This document shows positions 58,657 through 64,000 of a DNA stretch of 64,000 nucleotides, piece by piece. The first letter of the stretch is position 1. Each line of letters opens with the position of its first letter. The notes under the pieces were generated by a model. It did not search any database. It saw only the letters and a list, made by a program, of their open reading frames with translations, and was not told where the DNA came from. The stretch is from Cupriavidus lacunae. GTDB taxonomy: Bacteria; Pseudomonadota; Gammaproteobacteria; Burkholderiales; Burkholderiaceae. The position numbers and the translations under genes were made by a program. Location of the stretch: NCBI RefSeq assembly GCF_003353055.1, contig NZ_QKWJ01000017.1:62001-126000 (forward strand), written 5' to 3'.

Positions 58657-59709
58657 TCAGTCGACGCTTGTGCCGGGGGCGGGTTCGTCACGCCGGCGCA
58701 GCAGGGTCAGGAAGCGTGACGCCGTCGCGGACCGTTCCGCCGGCGCCGGGGCCGGAACCGGGGCTTGCGTCTGTGGCGCCAGTGCCTGTTCGCCCAGGGC
58801 GTTGGTCTGCTCGCGCAGCTCTTTCTGCAGCCGGAAAACGCTCTGCGGCCGTCCGGAGGGCGTCAGCCGCAGGCACCATTCGACCAGGTCGACCAGGCCG
58901 TTGGTATAGCTGCTGCGCAGCCGCACCAGCGCCTCGCCCATGCGGTCGTCCTTTTCGCGCTGGTTGGCCTCCTGCGGCGGCAAGCCGGCCATGCAGGCGT
59001 AGAGCGTCGCGCCCAGGCTGTAGATGTCGGTCCACGGCCCCAGGTCGGAATGCTTGCCGTAGAGCTCGGGCGCGGCAAAGCCGGGGGTGTACATCGGCTG
59101 GAAACGTGCCGCTTCCATGGTCAGGGTCTGCCGCGCGGCGCCGAAATCGAGCAGGATCGGCGACTCGTCCTCGCGCAGGTAGATGTTGCCGGGCTTGATG
59201 TCCAGGTGCAGCAGCTTGTGGATATGCACTTCGCGCAGCCCGCTCATCAGGTCATGGAAGACCTTGCGGATGAAATGCTCGCGCAGCACTTTGGCGCGGC
59301 CCTGCTGCCGGGCCGCCAGCACGTGCTCCTGCAGCGTCTTGCCCAGCTCGTAGTTCATCACCATGTAGACGGTGGAATTCTCGCGGAAGAAGTTCACCAC
59401 GCGGACTACGCTGGGATGGGAGATGCGGGCCAGCGAGCGGCCCTCTTCGAAGAAGTATTTCAGGCCCAGCCGGAACGCGGCGGCGTTCTCCTCGGGCACC
59501 ACGGGGATCAGTTCGCCCGGGTTGCGCAGCGCCAGCGACGACGGCAGGTATTCCTTGATGGCAACCGGCGCCCCGGTTGCGTCGGTGGCCAGGTAGACGA
59601 AACTGAACCCCCCGCTGGCCAACTTCTTTACAATACGATAGCTGGACAACAGCGTGCCGACGGGCAGCGGTGCACTCTTCGGTTGTGTCGTGCCCTTTGG
59701 CTCAGTCAT
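58657..59709 (-). CDS. serine/threonine protein kinase
   Basis: A 350-residue Hanks-type kinase. The glycine loop is LASGGFSFVYL, the ATP lysine Lys52 (VAIKEYL), the catalytic loop HLDIKPGN with Asp170, the DFG at 188-190, and APELYG closes the activation segment. No transmembrane or sensor domain follows; the last 50 residues are Pro/Ala-rich. It is cytoplasmic by sequence and paired with the PP2C phosphatase 63 bases downstream. Targets unknown. Divergent from yicC. Confidence 0.93.
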   Translation of the reverse strand: MTEPKGTTQPKSAPLPVGTLLSSYRIVKKLASGGFSFVYLATDATGAPVAIKEYLPSSLALRNPGELIPVVPEENAAAFRLGLKYFFEEGRSLARISHPSVVRVVNFFRENSTVYMVMNYELGKTLQEHVLAARQQGRAKVLREHFIRKVFHDLMSGLREVHIHKLLHLDIKPGNIYLREDESPILLDFGAARQTLTMEAARFQPMYTPGFAAPELYGKHSDLGPWTDIYSLGATLYACMAGLPPQEANQREKDDRMGEALVRLRSSYTNGLVDLVEWCLRLTPSGRPQSVFRLQKELREQTNALGEQALAPQTQAPVPAPAPAERSATASRFLTLLRRRDEPAPGTSVD

Positions 59710-59900
59710 AGGAATAGGGACCTGATTTGCCTCCGGATTGTCCGGGCTAATCGGTCACTTGTAAAGAACACAAATACGGGCATTGTTGCCCTCCTTTCAA
59801 CGTATTGAGAGCGTTCCCAGGATCCCGTTGCGGGGCGCTCGAGGCGGGCGTCTGCGGGTCGCCAGCGGCCCGGGGCCGCCGCCATTCACGAGAACATCCA

Positions 59901-60836
59901 ATGATCCACAGCATGACAGGCTATGGCCTGGCGACGCGCCAGGCGCCATTGACCAACGCGCAAGGCGAGCCCAGCGGGCGCAGCGCGTCCGTTTCGGTGG
60001 AGTTCCGCACTGTCAATTCGCGTTTCCTCGACCTGTTGTTCCGGGCCCCGGAAGAGTGCCGCGCCTTCGAGCCGGCGCTGCGCGAGATGCTGATGGCCGA
60101 GCTGTCGCGCGGCAAGCTGGAATGCCGCATCAACCTGCAGCGCACCGACGCCGGCGGCGCCACCCTGGCGCTGAACGACGGCCTGCTGGCCCAGATCCGG
60201 GCGCTGGAAACCACCGTCGCCGGCACCTTCCCCGGCGCCGGCACCCTGCGCATGGGCGAGATCCTGCGCTGGCCGGGCGTGCTGGTCGAGCCGGAACTGT
60301 CGCAGGAGGCCCTGCGCGAAGCCGTGCTGGGCGCCGCCCGCGAGGCGCTGGACCAACTGCTGGAAGCGCGCCGCCGCGAGGGCGATGCGCTCAAGGCCAC
60401 GCTGGTGGAGCGCATCGACGCCATGCTGGCGATCGTCGAGCGCCTGACCCCGACCATCCCGCAGCTGATCGCGCATCACCAGGAAAAACTGACCGAGCGC
60501 CTGCAGGAGGCCTTCAACCTGGCCGCGCCCAGCGGCATGCCGTCGATGAGCCGCGACGAGATCGCCGAGCGCATCCGCCAGGAAGCCACCGTCTACGGCA
60601 TCCGCATCGACATCGCGGAAGAGCTGTCGCGGCTGCAGGCACACCTGAACGAAACGCGCCATATCCTGAAAAAGGGTGGCCAGGCCGGCAAGCGCCTGGA
60701 CTTCATGATGCAGGAGCTCAACCGCGAGGCCAACACGCTGGGCTCCAAGGCGGCTGCCAAGGAACTGGCCGATGCCTCGATGGAGCTCAAGCTGCTGATC
60801 GAGCAGATGCGCGAGCAGGTCCAGAATCTAGAGTAA
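59901..60836 (+). CDS. yicC: YicC-family endoribonuclease
   Basis: A 311-residue YicC/YloC protein. It starts [14 protein letters not shown] and ends with the DUF1732 region ([26 protein letters not shown] across residues about 259-284, then [17 protein letters not shown]). Recent work shows the family to be RNases, with E. coli YicC cleaving the sRNA RyhB. The ATG at 59901 is the start; the upstream frame is not conserved. Just before gmk, as in many proteobacteria. Confidence 0.95.
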   Translation: MIHSMTGYGLATRQAPLTNAQGEPSGRSASVSVEFRTVNSRFLDLLFRAPEECRAFEPALREMLMAELSRGKLECRINLQRTDAGGATLALNDGLLAQIRALETTVAGTFPGAGTLRMGEILRWPGVLVEPELSQEALREAVLGAAREALDQLLEARRREGDALKATLVERIDAMLAIVERLTPTIPQLIAHHQEKLTERLQEAFNLAAPSGMPSMSRDEIAERIRQEATVYGIRIDIAEELSRLQAHLNETRHILKKGGQAGKRLDFMMQELNREANTLGSKAAAKELADASMELKLLIEQMREQVQNLE

Positions 60837-60855
60837 GACTGTCACAAGAATCATC

Positions 60856-61518
60856 ATGAGCCAAACGTCTCAAGCCGTTCCCCGTACGGCCATCGATACC
60901 GTCTACCCCGGCAACCTCTTCATGGTCGTAGCGCCATCGGGAGCCGGCAAGTCGACGCTGGTCAACGCGCTGCTGGCGCAGGACCCGGCCATCCGCCTGT
61001 CGATCTCGCACACCACGCGCGCGCCGCGACCGGGCGAGCAGGACGGGCGCGAATACCACTTCGTCACGGTCGACGCGTTCCGCGCCGCACGCGACCGCGG
61101 CGACTTCCTGGAATGGGCCGAGGTCCACGGCAACTACTACGCGACCTCGCGCGTATGGATCGAGCAGCAGATGGCGCAGGGCAACGACGTGCTGCTGGAG
61201 ATCGACTGGCAGGGCGCGCAGCAGGTGCACCAGCGCTTTTCCAACGCGATGGAGATCTTCATCCTGCCGCCGTCGCTGACCGCGCTGGAAGAGCGCCTGA
61301 AAAAGCGCGGCCAGGACGAGCCCAATGTGATCGTGCGCCGGCTGCTGGCCGCGGGCAGTGAAATGGCCCACGCCTCGGAGTCGGATTACGTCATCATCAA
61401 CGAGGTCTTCGACGATGCGCTGGAACAGCTGCGTAACGTGATCAGCGCCACGCGGCTGCGGTTTTCCTCGCAGAAGGCGCGGCATACGGAGCTGTTTATA
61501 GAGCTGGGCATCCACTGA
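60856..61518 (+). CDS. gmk: guanylate kinase
   Basis: A 220-residue kinase phosphorylating GMP to GDP. The P-loop is APSGAGKST, and GMP contacts are in [21 protein letters not shown] (residues about 50-70) and [15 protein letters not shown]. About 18 residues precede the core, slightly longer than in E. coli. It follows yicC by 19 bases and leads into rpoZ and spoT. Confidence 0.97.
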   Translation: MSQTSQAVPRTAIDTVYPGNLFMVVAPSGAGKSTLVNALLAQDPAIRLSISHTTRAPRPGEQDGREYHFVTVDAFRAARDRGDFLEWAEVHGNYYATSRVWIEQQMAQGNDVLLEIDWQGAQQVHQRFSNAMEIFILPPSLTALEERLKKRGQDEPNVIVRRLLAAGSEMAHASESDYVIINEVFDDALEQLRNVISATRLRFSSQKARHTELFIELGIH

Positions 61519-61624
61519 ACGGATGCCATGCAGATGACAGCCGCGGGGGGCGCCGCCAGCGTTTCCCGCCGCGTGCTGTAAAATAGCAATCCAATGTAAG
61601 GTTTTGTCCCAAGGTGGATTTGAT

Positions 61625-61828
61625 ATGGCGCGTATTACCGTCGAAGATTGTCTGAAACACATCCCGAATCGTTTCGAGCTCGCGCTGGCCGCCACGTACC
61701 GTGCGCGCCAGCTGGTGCAGGGCCACACGCCCAAGGTCGAAGCGAAGGACAAGCCGACCGTGGTGGCACTGCGCGAGATCGCGTCGGGCCAGGTCGGCAT
61801 CGAGATGCTGAAAAAGGTCCCGACCTGA
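61625..61828 (+). CDS. rpoZ: RNA polymerase omega subunit
   Basis: A 67-residue omega starting [19 protein letters not shown] and ending LKKVPT. It clamps the beta' subunit and forms part of the ppGpp binding site 1 of RNA polymerase. The ATG at 61625 is the start, with AAGGTGG upstream. TAAAAT at 61579-61584 may be a -10 for a promoter of its own. Just before spoT, the usual arrangement. Confidence 0.97.
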
Positions 61829-61910
61829 TTGACCAGGCGGCCCATGGCTCATCCTTGCATCGTGCCAGCACTCTTCCAGGCTCTCCAGCCGGATTCCACG
61901 GGCCGCCGCC

Positions 61911-64000
61911 ATGCCTTCGCCGCATTCGCACTCCAAGCCTCCCTCCCAGCCGTCGCCGACTGCCGTGGCGCCTGTGCTTGGCGATGCGGTTCCGCCCACG
62001 GCGCGTAAGCGTACCATTCCGGGCCAGTCTTCCGTGAACGCGCGCACCGGCGCTCCCAATCTTCCCGATCCGCTCGGCGACGATGTCGTCGGCGAACGTG
62101 CCGTCGCGCCCGCGCTGGCGCCGGGCAAGGCCAGGAGCACGGCCCTGCACGATGAACTGAGCGCGGTGCAGGAAGTGGCGCCGCCGACAGCTGACAGCCT
62201 GTTTATCGATGCTGTGCTGGCGCAGTCATACCGGCACTTCTTCGGGCCAACCTCGCAGCCGGCGGTGCCGCCGCGCCAGCAGGTCATCTCCATCACCCGG
62301 CTGATGGAGAAACTCGCGTACCTGAAGGCGCCCGACCTGGCGCGCGTGCGCGAAGCCTTCCAGTTTTCCGACGAGGCCCACCTGGGCCAGTACCGCCAGA
62401 GCGGCGAGCCCTACATCACCCATCCGGTGGCGGTGGCCGAACTGTGCGCGGACTGGAAGCTGGATGTGCAGTCCATCATGGCGGCGCTGCTGCATGACGT
62501 GATGGAGGACCAGGGCATCACCAAGAGCGAGCTGGCCGAGAAATTCGGCCCCAAGGTCTCCGAACTGGTCGATGGCCTGACCAAGCTGGACAAGCTCGAA
62601 TTCCAGAGCCGCGAGCAGGCGCAGGCGGAGAGCTTCCGCAAGATGCTGCTGGCGATGGCGCGCGACGTGCGCGTGATCCTGGTGAAGCTGGCCGACCGTA
62701 CGCACAACATGCGCACGCTCGACTTCGTGCCGCCGGAAAAGCGCCGCCGCATCGCGCTGGAGACCATGGAGATCTATGCGCCGATCGCGCACCGTCTCGG
62801 TCTCAACACGATCTACCGCGAACTGCAGGAGCTGTCCTTCAAGGTCGGCTCGCCGTTCCGCTACGCGACCCTGGAGAAAGCCGTCAAGGCCGCGCGCGGC
62901 AACCGCCGCGAGGTGGTCAAGCGCATCCTGGAGGCCGCGCAGAAGGCGCTGGCCGACGCCGGCATCGTGGCCGAGCTGTCCGGGCGCGAGAAAACGCTCT
63001 ACAGCATCTACCGCAAGATGCACGACAAGCAGCTGTCGTTCTCGCAGGTGCTGGACGTGTACGGCTTTCGCGTGGTGGTGGAAACGCAGATGCACTGCTA
63101 CATGGCGATGGGCGCGCTGCATGGCCTGTACAAGCCCATGCCGGGCAAGTTCAAGGACTACATCGCGATTCCCAAGATCAACGGCTACCAGTCGCTGCAC
63201 ACCACGCTGGTGGGCCCGTTCGGCACGCCGGTGGAGTTCCAGATCCGCACCCGCGACATGCACCAGATCGCCGAGGCGGGCGTGGCCGCGCACTGGATGT
63301 ACAAGCACCAGGCCGACCACGCCAACGATATCCAGCAGCAGGCGCACCAGTGGCTGCAGTCGCTGCTGGATATCCAGAGCCAGACCGGCGATTCGCAGGA
63401 GTTCCTGGAACACGTCAAGATCGACCTGTTCCCGGATGCGGTCTACGTGTTCACGCCCAAGGGCCATATCCGCGCGCTGCCGCGCGGCGCCACCGCGCTG
63501 GACTTTGCCTACGCCGTGCACAGCGACCTGGGCAACCAGTGCGTGGCGGTCAAGATCAACAACGAGCTGCTGCCGCTGCGCACCGAGCTCAAGAGCGGCG
63601 ATATCGTCGAGGTGGTGACAGCGCCGTACTCCAAGCCCAATCCGGCATGGCTGTCGTTCGTGCGCACCGGCAAGGCGCGCGCGGCGATCCGCCACTACCT
63701 GAAGACCACCAAGCTCGACGAAGCCATCCAGCTAGGCGAGCGCCTGCTGGAGCAGTCGGCGCGCCAGCTCGGCATCGAGCTCAAGGCCGTGCCGCAGTCG
63801 GTGTGGGACCGCATGATCCAGTGGACCGGCAACAAGCATCGCGAAGACATCTTCGCCGACCTGGCGCTGGGCCGGCGCGTGCCCGCAGTGGTGGCCAAGC
63901 GCATGGAGATCCTGCTGCAGGAGCTGTCGGGCGATGTCGACAGCGCGTTGCTGGCGGCGGTGCAGACCTTTGCCGGCGAAGAAGCCCCTGCGGTGCCGAT
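61911..64000 (+). CDS. spoT: bifunctional (p)ppGpp synthetase/hydrolase SpoT (3' end outside window)
   Basis: 696 codons are visible and the frame is open at the window end. After a Pro/Ser/Ala-rich leader of about 130 residues, the HD hydrolase domain has GEPYITHPVAVAEL, MAALLHDVMEDQG and VKLADRTHNMRTL, with its HD pair intact. The synthetase domain has KTLYSIYRKM, VYGFRVVV, KDYIAIPKINGYQSLHTTL and the TGS domain begins near DAVYVFTPKGHIRALP. The intact hydrolase motif and the rpoZ neighbour favour SpoT over RelA. The leader is absent from E. coli SpoT. Start ATG at 61911 is the likely one. Confidence 0.95.
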   Translation, partial: MPSPHSHSKPPSQPSPTAVAPVLGDAVPPTARKRTIPGQSSVNARTGAPNLPDPLGDDVVGERAVAPALAPGKARSTALHDELSAVQEVAPPTADSLFIDAVLAQSYRHFFGPTSQPAVPPRQQVISITRLMEKLAYLKAPDLARVREAFQFSDEAHLGQYRQSGEPYITHPVAVAELCADWKLDVQSIMAALLHDVMEDQGITKSELAEKFGPKVSELVDGLTKLDKLEFQSREQAQAESFRKMLLAMARDVRVILVKLADRTHNMRTLDFVPPEKRRRIALETMEIYAPIAHRLGLNTIYRELQELSFKVGSPFRYATLEKAVKAARGNRREVVKRILEAAQKALADAGIVAELSGREKTLYSIYRKMHDKQLSFSQVLDVYGFRVVVETQMHCYMAMGALHGLYKPMPGKFKDYIAIPKINGYQSLHTTLVGPFGTPVEFQIRTRDMHQIAEAGVAAHWMYKHQADHANDIQQQAHQWLQSLLDIQSQTGDSQEFLEHVKIDLFPDAVYVFTPKGHIRALPRGATALDFAYAVHSDLGNQCVAVKINNELLPLRTELKSGDIVEVVTAPYSKPNPAWLSFVRTGKARAAIRHYLKTTKLDEAIQLGERLLEQSARQLGIELKAVPQSVWDRMIQWTGNKHREDIFADLALGRRVPAVVAKRMEILLQELSGDVDSALLAAVQTFAGEEAPAVP

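Noticed and set aside
56299-58719. An 806-codon plus-strand frame over rdgB, rph and the PP2C gene
   Set aside because: Spans three well-supported genes in antisense and has no domain of its own.

Overview
The window is high-GC chromosomal DNA, densely packed with housekeeping genes in the arrangement typical of the beta-proteobacterial family Burkholderiaceae. Protein sequences and gene order (rpsP-rimM-trmD-rplS, yebC-purD-hemF-nadD-rsfS-rlmH-maf-rng, gmk-rpoZ-spoT) fit Cupriavidus best. That assignment rests on recognition, not on a search.

Layout. 1-2340: small hypothetical membrane or secreted proteins and a sorbosone-dehydrogenase-like protein. 2409-6517: ribosomal protein/tRNA modification operon rpsP-rimM-trmD-rplS, a CoA-type Nudix hydrolase and the tRNA hydroxylase trhO. 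6583-7304: a group II intron remnant that has lost its middle. 7426-14387: dnaE, the lipid A flippase msbA, an AhpD-like protein and a small envelope protein. 14569-22017: a long minus-strand run of yebC, purD, hemF, nadD, rsfS, rlmH, maf and rng. 22236-24478: a HerA-like ATPase convergent with upp.

24696-39386 is the accessory highlight, a complete aerobic nicotinate catabolic cluster. A minus-strand operon encodes 6-hydroxynicotinate monooxygenase (nicC), a 2Fe-2S subunit (nicA) and a triheme cytochrome fused to a degenerate molybdopterin domain. A divergent plus-strand operon nicE-nicD-nicX-nicF takes 2,5-dihydroxypyridine through N-formylmaleamate and maleamate to maleate and fumarate. 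A separate intact molybdopterin subunit sits further on, divergent from a TetR regulator. An MFS transporter and a MarR regulator bracket the region. The nicC and nicE promoters carry the same 12-bp palindromic operator overlapping their -10 regions, which predicts joint repression.

39563-54036 is mostly transport and small-molecule metabolism: a DMT exporter, a group of an atypical SDR, methylglyoxal synthase and quinone oxidoreductase, a four-gene BMP-type nucleoside ABC importer, a pirin, a four-gene OpuB/OsmU-type osmolyte ABC importer, and a very small HEXXH protein. From 54080 to the end come tRNA-Ser(UGA), a glycine-zipper lipoprotein, the block hemW-rdgB-rph-PP2C phosphatase-Ser/Thr kinase on the minus strand, and divergent yicC-gmk-rpoZ-spoT, the last cut by the window end.

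The strongest candidates for something undescribed are the split nicotinate hydroxylase, in which the cytochrome-fused chain has lost the catalytic Glu and the N-terminal part of the Mo fold while an intact Mo chain is encoded elsewhere, and the duplicated operator that couples the two nic operons.
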